Below, one piece after another: positions 9,501-18,775 of a DNA stretch of 50,844 nucleotides. Source of the DNA: Actinomycetota bacterium (GTDB lineage: Bacteria > Actinomycetota > CADDZG01 > WHSQ01); NCBI GenBank assembly GCA_009380005.1, contig WHSQ01000009.1, positions 15,347 to 66,190 on the forward strand, given 5' to 3'. Made by a program: the position numbers and the translations under genes. How positions within the stretch are numbered: position 1 is the stretch's first letter; the number at the start of each line of letters is the position of its first letter. A model generated the notes under the pieces. It was not told the origin of the DNA, ran no database searches, and worked only from the letters and a program-made list of their open reading frames with translations.

Positions 9501-9723
9501 GGTGCAGGAGCTGCGCAAGAGCAGCGGCCTTGCGGTAGAAGACCGCATCGCCCTCTGGCTGGACGGATCGGACGACACGATCCGGAACGCGCTCGAGCAG
9601 CATCGCGACCTCATCGCGGCAGAGGTCCTAGCGACGGATCTGCGATTACAGAGCGGGGACGGCGAGGCGCACGAGATAAGGCTGGATCGGGGGACGGTTC
9701 GCGCCGGCCTGGCGAAGTCCTAG
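6577..9723 (+). CDS. ileS: isoleucyl-tRNA synthetase
   Basis: Class I aminoacyl-tRNA synthetase of 1048 residues that charges tRNA-Ile and edits valine. The HIGH motif appears as GFHH at 59-62 after YEGPPTANGKP, the KMSKS loop as KMSKS at 599-603, and WIWF-type editing-domain and tRNA-binding regions lie between and after. Length and the HIGH context resemble the long eukaryote-like IleS2 type, which is often less sensitive to mupirocin. That is inference. The ATG at 6577 begins MPDPLYRPVDARVSFPALEE, the normal N-terminus. The frame open upstream to 5668 crosses the opposite-strand gene. The stop overlaps the stop of the response-regulator gene by 4 bp. Confidence 0.97.
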   Translation: MPDPLYRPVDARVSFPALEERVLERWATDRVFERSVTQRKGAGEWVFYEGPPTANGKPGFHHVEARVFKDIFCRYQAMRGRYVFRKAGWDCHGLPVEIEVEKELGITEKRQIEEDWGIEEFVRRCRESVTRYVEDWRKMTDRIGFWLDLDNAYWTMDPAYIETVWWILRQIWDKGLLEEDFKVVPYCPRCETSLSSHEQHQPGAYQDISDPSVYVRFPLLDEADTALLVWTTTPWTLLANMAAAVGTDLQYVKVPDPGREDAFLVLAAERVDALVGPDTEPVATLTGRDLVGRRYEPPFPFVDAGDNGHTVRPGDFVTTEDGSGIVHLAPYGEEDMMVARRDRLPILQVIAPDGHVVPEAGEFAGLWFKDADPKIVESLGARGILYRAEEYHHAYPHCWRCGTPLIYYARKDWYVRTSQIRNDLQASNEETNWQPPSIKYGRFGDWLVNNVDWSLSRDRYWGTPLPIWRCEDEHATCVGSFAELSELSGKDVSGIDPHRPYVDEIVFPCPSCGKEARRVRSVIDAWFDSGSMPFGQWHYPFENEDLFERRFPADFISEAIDQTRGWFYSLLAVSTLVKGQNSYRNVVCLGLLVDAGGRKMSKSLGNMIDPWAILNEQGADALRWYMYTTGSAWSARRVSIEIIQEALRKYLLTLWNTYAFWVTYAALENFDPRAHDIPMTERPEMDRWILAELNHTVLVATEGLDDFDATRAGRRIEGFVDDLSNWYVRRSRRRFWRSAEDADTRAAFQTLWECLVTVAQLTAPFTPFVADEIYTNLAARDDRDSVHLTDWPEWRPDPVDDALRERMQLVRKLVGLGRSARTEAKVRTRQPLRRALVVMPAGDKSRIAALEGLVADELNVKEVQVASGLEELVNYSIKPNFKTLGPRLGPKVKDVAATLARVEPHEFVTRIENDGSAEVEVDGGTVTVEAADLDIRVEGREGFSLARDGPYGIALDLDLDEELIAEGIAREVVREVQELRKSSGLAVEDRIALWLDGSDDTIRNALEQHRDLIAAEVLATDLRLQSGDGEAHEIRLDRGTVRAGLAKS

Positions 9724-10085
9724 TCCGGGAGCCGGATGACCGTCCCGAGGTCGGGCATCTCGCCCTTCACGAAGAGCTCGTCGGCCCAGTCCGGCTTCGA
9801 TTGCAGAGCAGCGGAGAAGGCGATTATGCGCGTGTCGGGTGCCATCCGCCTTATCTCGGCCGCAGCCTCTCCTCCGGTCATCGCGGGCATCTGCTCGTCG
9901 ATGACCACGACGTCGGGAGCGAAGTCGCGAGCTACCGTCACGGCTTCGTCTCCGTCTCCTGCCGACAGCACTTCCCCCACGCCGTCTTCGACCGAAAGGG
10001 CGATCCGTAGGACGTCACGTATGGATTTATCGTCGTCCACGACGAGGACCCGCAATGGTCGATCATTCTCCCCCAAGCCTCCCAT
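9720..10085 (-). CDS. receiver-only response regulator
   Basis: A 121-residue protein that is one CheY-like receiver domain with no output domain. Acidic pocket residues are D17-D19 (VVDDDKS), the phospho-acceptor is D63 (VVVIDEQMP), the switch Ser is in AFSAAL near 94, and the conserved Lys is in FVKGEMP near 110. It should act by protein contact after phosphorylation. No histidine kinase is in the window. I chose the ATG at 10085 because the longer open frame adds a residue-biased extension with no homology to receivers and because a -10-like TGTAAT lies just upstream. Confidence 0.88.
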   Translation of the reverse strand: MGGLGENDRPLRVLVVDDDKSIRDVLRIALSVEDGVGEVLSAGDGDEAVTVARDFAPDVVVIDEQMPAMTGGEAAAEIRRMAPDTRIIAFSAALQSKPDWADELFVKGEMPDLGTVIRLPD

Positions 10086-10091
10086 ACAGGG

Positions 10092-10097
10092 ATTACA
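10092..10097 (-). promoter_or_regulatory. candidate -10 of the response-regulator gene
   Basis: TGTAAT on the minus strand ends 6 nt before the ATG at 10085, another leaderless arrangement. No -35 is recognisable. The 151-bp region from 10086 to 10236 between this gene and divIVA shows no other gene. Confidence 0.35.
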
Positions 10098-10236
10098 CAA
10101 CCCGGAACTACGCGACGGTGCGAACCGGCCTAAGTAGCTTCCGCATCCGGGTACGCAGGTTCGGAAGACAGAACGTGCCGGGGAGGGACGAACCGGACCA
10201 AGGCTGCACACCCCGCCGGGCTCGCAGCCCCGCCGC

Positions 10237-10959
10237 CTACGCCTCGTCGCGTGAGAACAACCCGCGCACGCCGCGTCGCTGGGCGGCTGCGTCGGCATCG
10301 ACCACGGGCACCGGTTCGGTGTTCGGTCCCGCAGGCCTGGCCCTGGGTCGTTGCTCCGAGGCCGGCCCCGCCGACCGTCGGGCATCGCCGGGAGTCTCGG
10401 GCGGCCCGACGCCCTTCGACCGCTCCTTCGCCCCGGACGGCACCTCCGCGGCTACGAGTTGCTCGAGCGCGGCCATCTGCTGCTCGAGGAACGCTCGCAG
10501 GCGCTGTTCGATCTCGGACTCGACGCTGCGCAGCTTCTCGATCGCCACTTCGTACTCGTGCTTCTTGGCCGCGTGCCGTCGCTCTGCATCGGCGTTCTTC
10601 TGACGCATCTCTTCCTCGATCGTCAGGAGACGTTGTCGAGCTTCCTCGTTGGCGACGTTGGCGCGCTCTTCAGCCTCGGTCACGAGCTGCTCTGCCTTCG
10701 CTTTGGCCTTGGAGATCGCTTCTTCGGCAGCCTGTTGCGCGGTGAGGAGGGTCTTCTTGAGCATCTCCTCGGTATCACGGCTGGTAGCCACTGCCTGCTC
10801 GAGCTCGCCCGCGCGTCGACGGAACGTATCGCGCTCTCGCAAGGCGGTATCGAGTGCCTCCGCCACCTTGTCGAGGAAATCGTCGACCTCGGCTTGGTTG
10901 TAGCCCCGCCAGGCGTCGTGGAACTGCTTCTCGTTGATGTCGCGCGCGGTTAGGTCCAT
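10237..10959 (-). CDS. divIVA: DivIVA/Wag31 polar growth and division protein
   Basis: A 240-residue coiled-coil scaffold. The N-terminal membrane-curvature-binding domain is typical (MDLTARDINEKQFHDAWRGY, then NQAEVDDFLDKVAEAL). Long heptad-rich helices run from about 25 to 165 and a disordered Pro/Arg-rich tail follows. In actinobacteria DivIVA marks cell poles and septa and recruits the wall-elongation machinery. It is the last gene of the division block, 39 bp after yggT, with its own candidate -10 just before the ATG. The tail ends GVRGLFSRDEA. Confidence 0.95.
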   Translation of the reverse strand: MDLTARDINEKQFHDAWRGYNQAEVDDFLDKVAEALDTALRERDTFRRRAGELEQAVATSRDTEEMLKKTLLTAQQAAEEAISKAKAKAEQLVTEAEERANVANEEARQRLLTIEEEMRQKNADAERRHAAKKHEYEVAIEKLRSVESEIEQRLRAFLEQQMAALEQLVAAEVPSGAKERSKGVGPPETPGDARRSAGPASEQRPRARPAGPNTEPVPVVDADAAAQRRGVRGLFSRDEA

Positions 10960-10965
10960 AGGGGA

Positions 10966-10971
10966 AGTATC
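10966..10971 (-). promoter_or_regulatory. candidate -10 of divIVA
   Basis: GATACT on the minus strand lies 6 nt before the divIVA ATG at 10959, again consistent with a leaderless mRNA made in addition to read-through from yggT. No convincing -35 is seen. Confidence 0.35.
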
Positions 10972-10998
10972 TCAAAGGTCGTTGCAGAAAAGCGTGTT

Positions 10999-11253
10999 TT
11001 AACCGCAGCCCAATGAGGCCTGGAGGATCCTCAGGATTATGAAGATGAAGATGACGGAGATGTCCAAGCCGCCCATCGGGGGTATGAAGCGCCGGAAGAA
11101 CTGCATGATCGGCTCGGTGAGGTCGTAAACCACCCTGATCGCCGGCGTCAGCGCGGGGGGTGGGGACCATCCGAACATCGTGGTCCACGACAGGATTATG
11201 CGCGCGAAGAGGACGACGTAGTAGGCGACGAAGACAGCGCAGACGATCGCCAC
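10999..11253 (-). CDS. YggT family membrane protein
   Basis: An 84-residue protein with hydrophobic helices at about 3-25 and 62-82 flanking the family motif (YDLTEPIMQFFRRFIPPMGGLDIS). YggT proteins sit in division clusters next to sepF and divIVA across Gram-positive bacteria and are linked to membrane and osmotic homeostasis, but their mechanism is unsettled. The GTG start at 11253 is fixed by an in-frame stop seven codons upstream. GGAGG lies about 14 nt before it. Confidence 0.9.
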   Translation of the reverse strand: MAIVCAVFVAYYVVLFARIILSWTTMFGWSPPPALTPAIRVVYDLTEPIMQFFRRFIPPMGGLDISVIFIFIILRILQASLGCG

Positions 11254-11271
11254 GGCCGGGTTCGGCCCTCC

Positions 11272-11745
11272 CTAGGCCTGGTTGAAGAAGCCGCGCTCCT
11301 CCAAGAACCGACGGCGTTCCTCGGCCGATACCTGCACGCCCGGAGGCGTTACCAGGAAAACCCGCTCGGCGACGGGTTGCAGGGTTCCGCCGAAGGCGTA
11401 GGCGAGTCCGCTGGCGAAGTCCACCAAACGACGGCGAAGGTCGGCATCGGCGGCTTGAAGGTTCATCAACACGGAGAAACCTTCGCGGTACTTATCGCCC
11501 ACTTCCTGCACGTCGTTGAAAGCGGTCGGTTGAACGAGGTGGAACCTCGACCCCCCCGAGGGAATCGGTCGGACGACGGCATCTCGCGGGGGACGGCGGT
11601 CCTGGTCCGCCAGGCGGCGAACCGGGGCGCGCCGCGGTACCGGCTCCGCCTCGGGATCGGCGAGGTCGTCGTAGTACTGCTCGTCGTATTCGTCGTCCTC
11701 GGCGAGGCCGAGGTAAACGAGGGTCTTCCTCCAGAATCCAGCCAT
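11272..11745 (-). CDS. sepF: cell division protein SepF
   Basis: A 157-residue FtsZ membrane anchor. The N-terminal amphipathic helix (MAGFWRKTLVYLGL) binds membrane, an acidic then basic linker spans about 15-65, and the SepF fold follows (FHLVQPTAFNDVQEVGDKY and on, through VDFASGLAYAFGG to VFLVTPPGV). It replaces FtsA, which is absent here as in other actinobacteria, and should bind the conserved FtsZ tail seen at the end of the ftsZ product. It lies 36 bp downstream of yggS. Confidence 0.95.
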   Translation of the reverse strand: MAGFWRKTLVYLGLAEDDEYDEQYYDDLADPEAEPVPRRAPVRRLADQDRRPPRDAVVRPIPSGGSRFHLVQPTAFNDVQEVGDKYREGFSVLMNLQAADADLRRRLVDFASGLAYAFGGTLQPVAERVFLVTPPGVQVSAEERRRFLEERGFFNQA

Positions 11746-11781
11746 CGTCCGAGGATATCTCGCCGCGACCCCTTTCGGCGG

Positions 11782-12477
11782 CTAAAACCCCGTAGTGGTT
11801 GCACGGCGCGGGCCGAAGATGGCCTCGCCTACGCGGAGGTGCGTCGCTCCTTCCAGCACCGCGACCTCGAGATCGCGCGTCGTTCCCATCGAGAGGAAGG
11901 TTGCATCGGGCAGGCTAGCTTGCACGGCTTGGCCCAACTCCCGGAGCTCCCGGTAGTGGGGGCGCGAGTCGTCCGGACGGGACGGCAGCGGGGGCATCGT
12001 CATGAGCCCCCGGACCGTGATCCCGTCCAACTCCGCGGCGTCCTCGCACAGTCGGATCGCCCGCGCGGGTTCGACGCCGTGCTTGGTCGGCTCACCGGAG
12101 ACGTTCACCTCGATCAGAACCTCTTGGCGGATGCCCAGCGACATCGCCCTCCGAGCGATCGCCTCCGCGATCCCGATCCGATCGACGGAATGGACCATGG
12201 AGGCCACACCGACCACGGCGCGCACCTTGTTCGATTGCAGGTGCCCGACGAAATGCCACCGCACCTCGTCACCCAATGCCGCTCGTTTCTCTTTCAACTC
12301 CTGGGCGCGGTTCTCGCCGAGATCGGTGATGCCGGCGGCCAACGCATCGGCGATTACGCTCGAACCGAACGTCTTGGAGATGGCGACGACGCAGATATCG
12401 TTCGGATCCCGCAGGGTACGAGCTGCAGCGTCGGCGACGCGCGCGCGGACATCGAGCCAGCGTTGTTCGATCGTCAC
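11782..12477 (-). CDS. yggS: YggS-family pyridoxal-phosphate homeostasis protein
   Basis: A 231-residue single-domain alanine-racemase-like barrel that carries PLP without known catalysis and keeps B6 and amino-acid pools balanced. The PLP lysine is in VVAISKTFG near residue 36. HFVGHLQSNK, EVNVSGEPTKHG and the phosphate-binding SMGTTRDLE region are present, the last with a Thr-Thr variant of the usual Met-Ser. The GTG at 12477 overlaps the pgeF stop as GTGA, so the two are translationally coupled. The open frame upstream of this GTG is a shadow of pgeF. Confidence 0.93.
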   Translation of the reverse strand: MTIEQRWLDVRARVADAAARTLRDPNDICVVAISKTFGSSVIADALAAGITDLGENRAQELKEKRAALGDEVRWHFVGHLQSNKVRAVVGVASMVHSVDRIGIAEAIARRAMSLGIRQEVLIEVNVSGEPTKHGVEPARAIRLCEDAAELDGITVRGLMTMPPLPSRPDDSRPHYRELRELGQAVQASLPDATFLSMGTTRDLEVAVLEGATHLRVGEAIFGPRRATTTGF

Positions 12478-13223
12478 GCGGACGGCAGCAGCGCGACGAG
12501 GCCCGCCTGCCTGCCGGTAACGCCGTCGCGGCGGTAGGAGAAGTAGCGCGGGTCGCACGAGGTGCATTCGGTCGCGATCGAGAGGCGTTCGACCCCGGAG
12601 CGGCGGAGGATCGCCTCGGCGGCACGCGCCGGGTCGACGCGATCGGGTGCTTCGACGGGGAGACCCCCATCCCGGAACCGCTCGACCACGTCCGCACCGA
12701 CGGTGTAACAACACGAATGGATGCACGGACCCACCCAGGCTGCGATGGGATCTCCCACCGCCTGGATCGCCCGTTCGATCGCTCCGCCTGCGAGACCGCG
12801 CCAACCCGCGTGAGCGATGGCTAGGGCATCGCCGCCGGCGACGGCGACCGGCGCGCAATCGGCTGTGAGGATGGCCGCGATCGGCCCGGGCTTCCGGACC
12901 ACGAGCACGTCGGCGGCGCCCAACACGCCGGCGTCGCGGGGAGCTACCTCCAACAGGTTGGAGCCGTGCACCTGGTTCGCGAGCACGAGCCGCTCGGGGT
13001 CGAAGGACAACGCCTCCCCGACGGCGTCGCGGTTCGCTTGCACCGAGGCGTCGTCGTCGCCGACCCTGCCGGACAAGTTCAGCGAGTCGTAGGGGCGGTG
13101 GCTGGTCCCGCCGGTCCGGTCGGTGAAGGCTACCAACCAACCGCGATCGGCCGCGGCGCGGTCGGCGAGGACTTCCAGGGAGCCGAGCCGGTGCCGGGTC
13201 AAGACGGGTGAGAGCGTTTCCAT
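12474..13223 (-). CDS. pgeF: peptidoglycan editing factor PgeF (laccase-domain YfiH)
   Basis: A 249-residue member of the DUF152/YfiH family. The metal and active-site triad of the family is visible as His in NQVHGSN, Cys in TADCAPV and His in AHAGWRG. By family knowledge PgeF removes mis-incorporated L-Ser from UDP-MurNAc-peptide, and related enzymes act on purine nucleosides. The location directly downstream of ftsZ fits the wall role. The ATG at 13223 is 97 bp after the ftsZ stop with a terminator-like hairpin between, and it may have its own leaderless promoter. Confidence 0.93.
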   Translation of the reverse strand: METLSPVLTRHRLGSLEVLADRAAADRGWLVAFTDRTGGTSHRPYDSLNLSGRVGDDDASVQANRDAVGEALSFDPERLVLANQVHGSNLLEVAPRDAGVLGAADVLVVRKPGPIAAILTADCAPVAVAGGDALAIAHAGWRGLAGGAIERAIQAVGDPIAAWVGPCIHSCCYTVGADVVERFRDGGLPVEAPDRVDPARAAEAILRRSGVERLSIATECTSCDPRYFSYRRDGVTGRQAGLVALLPSA

Positions 13224-13230
13224 CGTTGTG

Positions 13231-13237
13231 AGTGTTA
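13231..13237 (-). promoter_or_regulatory. candidate -10 of pgeF
   Basis: TAACACT on the minus strand ends 7 nt before the pgeF ATG. This would restart transcription after the hairpin at 13273-13296. The -35 region is not recognisable. Confidence 0.3.
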
Positions 13238-13272
13238 CCCAAACGGGGGCCGGGGGGGACGGCGCCCAACGA

Positions 13273-13296
13273 GAACGGGCCCCGAGGGGCCCGTTC
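13273..13296 (-). terminator. hairpin terminator after ftsZ
   Basis: Perfect 11-bp inverted repeat GAACGGGCCCC / GGGGCCCGTTC separated by 2 nt, 24 bp past the ftsZ stop. It has no T-tract on the minus strand, as in the I-shaped terminators common in GC-rich actinobacteria. It may also moderate read-through into pgeF. Confidence 0.65.
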
Positions 13297-13320
13297 CGAG
13301 GGAAGTGCTCGTGCCGTCGC

Positions 13321-14442
13321 CTACTCGTTGCGGAGGAAGGAGGGGATCTCCAACTCGTCGTCGGCGTCGAAGATGATCCGGTCCGGTTCGGGTGCCGCGA
13401 ACGCAGGCTCCTCCTCGCCGATACGGGTACCGAGGCCGGAGCCGGTGAAGAGCTCGTCCTCGGTCTGCACGATCTCCTCGGCCTCCCGCTGTCCCCAGCG
13501 GTCGAAGCCGGCGGCGATCACCGTGACGCGCACCTCGTCCCCCAGCGTGTCGTCGACCACGGCGCCGAAGATGATGTTGGCGTCGGGATGAGCCGCCTTG
13601 GTGATGATGCTTGCGGCCTGGTCGACCTCGTGCAGACCGAGGTCGGAACCACCGGCGATGTTCAGCAGGACGCCGCGCGCCCCGTCGATCGAGGCCTCGA
13701 GCAACGGCGATGAGATCGCCGCCTTCGCGGCCTCGATCGCGCGCTCGTCGCCACGCGCCTGTCCGATACCCATGAGCGACGACCCCGCATCCGCCATGAC
13801 CTTCTTCACGTCGGCGAAGTCGAGGTTTATGAGGCCCGGCGTAGTGATCAGATCGGTGATTCCCTGAACGCCTTGGAGCAAGACCTCATCGGCCAAGCGG
13901 AAGGCTTCGAGCACCGAGGTCGTCTGATCGCTGACCGTCAACAGGCGATCGTTCGGGATGACGATGAGCGTGTCGACCTTGTCCTTCAGGTTCGCGATGC
14001 CGGTGTCCGCGCGGGCCGCGCGCTGTCGTCCTTCGAAGCTGAACGGACGGGTGACGACGCCGATCGTGAGAGCGCCGAGGGATTTGGCGATCTCGGCCAC
14101 GATGGGAGCGCCACCGGTCCCCGTGCCACCGCCCTTGCCGGCCGTGATGAAGACCATGTCCGCACCCTTCAAGACCTCCTCGATCTCGTCCCGGTGCTCC
14201 TCCGCGGCCTGGCGCCCTATCTCGGGATCGGCCCCCGCGCCGAGCCCCTTCGTGAGCTCTCTGCCGATATCCAGCTTGACGTCGGCGTCCGACATCAGCA
14301 GCGCCTGGGCATCCGTGTTGATGGCGACGAACTCGACGCCCTTCAGGCCCACGTCGATCATGCGGTTCACCGCGTTCACCCCGCCGCCTCCGATGCCGAC
14401 GACCTTGATGACCGCTAGGTAACTCTGGGGTCCCGTGGCCAC
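13321..14442 (-). CDS. ftsZ: cell division GTPase FtsZ
   Basis: The tubulin-like division ring protein, 373 residues. The GTP-binding signature GGGTGTG is at 104-110, NTD near 42-44, and the synergy loop appears in [12 protein letters not shown]. The C-terminal tail [12 protein letters not shown] is the conserved peptide that binds SepF. The GTG start at 14442 has a strong AGGAGGT seven nt upstream. It has its own consensus promoter and a leader of about 144 nt as well as possible read-through from ftsQ, and it ends in a hairpin. Confidence 0.98.
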   Translation of the reverse strand: MATGPQSYLAVIKVVGIGGGGVNAVNRMIDVGLKGVEFVAINTDAQALLMSDADVKLDIGRELTKGLGAGADPEIGRQAAEEHRDEIEEVLKGADMVFITAGKGGGTGTGGAPIVAEIAKSLGALTIGVVTRPFSFEGRQRAARADTGIANLKDKVDTLIVIPNDRLLTVSDQTTSVLEAFRLADEVLLQGVQGITDLITTPGLINLDFADVKKVMADAGSSLMGIGQARGDERAIEAAKAAISSPLLEASIDGARGVLLNIAGGSDLGLHEVDQAASIITKAAHPDANIIFGAVVDDTLGDEVRVTVIAAGFDRWGQREAEEIVQTEDELFTGSGLGTRIGEEEPAFAAPEPDRIIFDADDELEIPSFLRNE

Positions 14443-14447
14443 GTGTG

Positions 14448-14454
14448 ACCTCCT
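14448..14454 (-). promoter_or_regulatory. strong ribosome-binding site of ftsZ
   Basis: AGGAGGT on the minus strand, about 5 nt before the GTG start. It is one of the strongest Shine-Dalgarno matches in the window and supports the GTG start over downstream codons. Confidence 0.75.
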
Positions 14455-14592
14455 CTCAACCCTTCACCACCGGTGGAGCTCGGCGGCCACGCCTTCGCTC
14501 CGATCGCATATCAGCAGGTCGGAAGGGTTAATGCTCTCCCTTACCCTTCAGTTCAGGGTTATAGTTATGTTAACCTCAACGAACGGTTCAGG

Positions 14593-14621
14593 AATATAGA
14601 TACCTAGTGCGCGCTTGTCAA
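14593..14621 (-). promoter_or_regulatory. ftsZ promoter
   Basis: TTGACA (14621-14616), 17 bp, then TATATT (14598-14593) on the minus strand: an essentially consensus housekeeping promoter. Expected transcription start is near 14586, giving a leader of about 144 nt. It begins just after the ftsQ stop at 14649. The leader is AT-richer than its surroundings and holds AACCCT/AGGGTT repeats. Confidence 0.8.
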
Positions 14622-14648
14622 CCGCGCGTCTGCCCCGCGGCGCGGTTA

Positions 14649-15467
14649 TCAGGCGCCGGGCGGGGGCGAAGAAGCCACGTCGGGCGGCGCCGACTCCGAT
14701 ATCGCGGGGCTCGCCGGGACCCTGACGTCGATGTACGCGACCCTCTTCCCCTGGGCGCGGAGCTTCGCGAGCACGGAGCGCAGGACGGAGTTCTTCGCGT
14801 CGAGGTTCTCCGCCGCTCCGAAGCGCACCAGGGTGCGGTTCCGCAGGGTGAACGTCAGCCGCTCCTCCGTCGGAGCGAAGACGGCGACGACCTCGTGCCG
14901 GAGGCGGGGACGCATCGACGCGTAGGCGCGCAGGCCCGCTCGGGCGCCCTTCGAGGCGATGATCGAGCCGGGCTCGATCCCCTCGAGGGCGATCCCCGCG
15001 AGCACCGGGAGTTTCTTGCCTCCCCTGCCGCGGGCCAAGATCCGGCCGTCGCCGTCGAGCAACCATCGCGATCTCCGAGAGCCCGTCTTCAGGGTCAACG
15101 CCATCACGGGCTTCCGCTCGAACACCTTCACTCGCAGCGTTCCGGGGAGAACGCGACGTGCCTCGGCTCGCCGCACCCACGGGAGCGTCTCCGCGGCTCG
15201 CTCGACGTCGGCGGTAGATACCAGCAAGAGGTTGTCCGACCGATCCAGACCGGCCGCTTCGATGACGTCCGCGCTCCGGGTGTGCTTGGCCCCGAGCAAA
15301 CGGACACGACGAACGGACAGCACCGGTGACATGAACGCGATCCACGCGAGGAGCGCGCACAGCACGACGGCTCCGAAACGCCAAAGCAACCGTCGCCGGC
15401 GCGATCGTTCGATCATCTCTCGACGCGTTCTTATCCTTGGGTCGGTTTCGAGGCGCGCTACGTCCAT
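14649..15467 (-). CDS. ftsQ: cell division protein FtsQ
   Basis: A 272-residue bitopic membrane protein. A basic cytoplasmic N-terminus ends in RSRRRR near 26, one membrane helix spans about 31-49, then the POTRA domain (LSVRRVRLLGAKHTRSADVI and following, about 51-118) and the FtsQ beta domain. It joins FtsL and other late divisome proteins outside the membrane. Its position between murB and ftsZ is standard. The C-terminus ends in a Pro/Ser-rich stretch. The gap to murB is 48 bp. Confidence 0.92.
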   Translation of the reverse strand: MDVARLETDPRIRTRREMIERSRRRRLLWRFGAVVLCALLAWIAFMSPVLSVRRVRLLGAKHTRSADVIEAAGLDRSDNLLLVSTADVERAAETLPWVRRAEARRVLPGTLRVKVFERKPVMALTLKTGSRRSRWLLDGDGRILARGRGGKKLPVLAGIALEGIEPGSIIASKGARAGLRAYASMRPRLRHEVVAVFAPTEERLTFTLRNRTLVRFGAAENLDAKNSVLRSVLAKLRAQGKRVAYIDVRVPASPAISESAPPDVASSPPPGA

Positions 15468-15515
15468 CCCGATACTTCTATCCCAGGAGGACGCCGTTGG
15501 GACGGACTTGACGCG

Positions 15516-16432
15516 TCACTCGAAACGCCCGACGAAGCGGATCTCGGTCTCCAGCTCGACGCCGAACGTCTCGTAGACGCGCGCCCGAACCTGTCTTACG
15601 AGCTCGTGGACATCTCGAGCGGTGGCGCCTTGCCCCGCGATGAAGAAGTTCGCATGTAGCTCGGAGACGCGCGCCCCTCCCACCGCGAAACCCTTCAGCT
15701 CCGCCGCTTCGACCAGGCGTCCGGCGTGATCCCCGGGGGGGTTCTTGAAGACGCTGCCCGCGTTCTGGACGGCTCCCGGCTGGGTCTCCGCTCGGTGCTT
15801 GCGGTTCGCTTCCGTGCGGCGCTTGATCTCGTCGGGTTCGTCCTCGGGCAGTTCCCAGCGCGCGGCCACGACGATCTCTTCGTCGCTCAGGGTGGAGCGC
15901 CGGTAGGAGAGCTCCAGCGATGCAGCGGCGCGCTCCATCAGCTCTCCGCTGGGAAGATGGAAGACCATCGCCGTGGTCAGGTGGTCGGCTACCTCCCCGC
16001 CGTGGGCTCCGGCGTTCATCCTGACTCCGCCGCCTATGGAGCCCGGGATGGCGATCGCGAACTCCATCCCGGCCAGTCCCCGGCGGGCGGCGCGGTTGGC
16101 CACCTGGGGCATGGGAGCGGCCGCTCCGGCCACGAGGGAAGTACCTTCTCCCGACAGCGAGGCGAAACGGGGGCCCAGGCGGACCACGACGCCGCGGAAC
16201 CCCCCGTCCGCCACGACGAGGTTCGAACCGCGCCCGAGAGGAAGCACCCCGATGCCCCCCTCTTCCGCCATCGCCCGGCTCAGGAATTCGAGATCGCTGA
16301 GTACTTCGATCTCGACCAGGACCGAAGCGGGCCCGCCCACCCGGTACGTCGTGTGATCGCGGAGGTAGACGTTGGTCCGTACGCGGTCACCCATCTCGCG
16401 CCGCAGGGCAACGATCAGACGATCGAAGGCGC

Positions 16433-16436
<4 letters not shown>
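15516..16436 (-). CDS. murB: UDP-N-acetylenolpyruvoylglucosamine reductase MurB
   Basis: A 306-residue FAD enzyme that reduces UDP-GlcNAc-enolpyruvate to UDP-MurNAc with NADPH. FAD-binding residues are in TTYRVGGPA (about 29-37) and LGRGSNLVVADGG. The active-site serine is in NAGSVFKNPPG and the catalytic glutamate lies in the C-terminal LETEIRFVG. The sequence looks like a type I or IIa MurB of normal length. Its GTG start overlaps the murC stop as GTGA. Confidence 0.96.
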
Positions 16437-17781
<1,345 letters not shown>

Positions 17782-17782
<1 letters not shown>

Positions 17783-18765
17783 CAGACGTGATACTGCTTG
17801 GCCTTCAGGTGCTCCAGGTTGTCTCGGATCCACTCCGCGGTGCGCGCGAGGCCCTCCTCGAGGCTCACCTGAGGTTCCCAGCCGGTCCAGTCGCGGGCCC
17901 GGGTGCCGTCACACAGCAGTCGCTGCACCTCGCTTGCCTCGGGACGCAGACGGTCCTCGTCCGTCGTGACGGGCTTGTCGACGCCCGTCACCTTCTTCAA
18001 CAGTTCCGCCAGATCCCCGATCGAGATCTCTCGGCCGGAACCGACGTTGACGACCTCGCCCAATGCCCGGTCGCATCCTGCGACGGCTATGAATCCGGCG
18101 GCCGTGTCGGTCACGTAGTTGAAGTCACGCGTCGGTGACAACGTGCCCAAGTGGATCTCGTTGGTATCGCTGTATAGCTGACTGATGATCATCGGGATCA
18201 CCGCTCGGGTCGACTGGCGCGGGCCGTAGGTGTTGAACGGCCGAACGATGGCAACCGGGGTCTCGAAAGATCTATGGAAGCTGATGGCCAGTGCGTCACC
18301 ACCAACCTTGGTCGCGGCGTACGGAGATTGTGGTTGCAGGGGATGTGCTTCGTCTATCGGCACCATCGAGGCGGTTCCATACACCTCGCTCGTCGACGTG
18401 ACGAGCACACGGCCGACATCCATGCGGCGCGCCGCGTTCAGCACGTTGTACGTTCCCTGGACGTTCGTTTGGATGTAGCTCTCGGGCGCGACGTAGCTGT
18501 ACGGGATGCCGATGAGTGCCGCCAGGTGGAAGATCATGTCCCGGCCCTCGGCCGCCTGCATGAGGCGCTCGGCGTCGCGGACGTCTCCCTGCAGGATCTC
18601 GAGGTCGGCCTCTCGACCCTCCAGCCATCCGACCTTGCCGCTGGGGCTGTAGTGCACCAGGGCTCTCACCTCGGCGCCCTCCTCGAGCAGTCTCTCGACG
18701 AGGTGAGAGCCGATGAAGCCCTCGCCCCCGGTGATCATGACCTTCCTGCCGTCCAACAGACCCAC
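17782..18765 (-). CDS. NDP-sugar 4,6-dehydratase of the LegB family
   Basis: A 327-residue short-chain dehydrogenase/reductase of the extended type. It has an NAD-binding GGEGFIG at 13-19, TSTSEVYG at 123-130, and the catalytic pair Y149 and K153 (SPYAATK). IPYSY, RPFNTYGPRQS and the C-terminal Tyr-His-Val match the LegB family known from legionaminic acid synthesis, where the enzyme turns GDP-GlcNAc into the 4-keto-6-deoxy sugar. The real substrate here (GDP- or UDP-linked) is not decided by sequence. It starts 10 bp after the nucleotidyltransferase gene and overlaps murC by 1 bp, so it is embedded in the dcw operon. Confidence 0.88.
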
Positions 18766-18775
18766 GTAGCCTCCT

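Noticed and set aside
12478-13269. N-terminal extension that would fuse pgeF-antiphase sequence to YggS
   Set aside because: It is the third-position shadow of pgeF. The family protein begins at the GTG at 12477.
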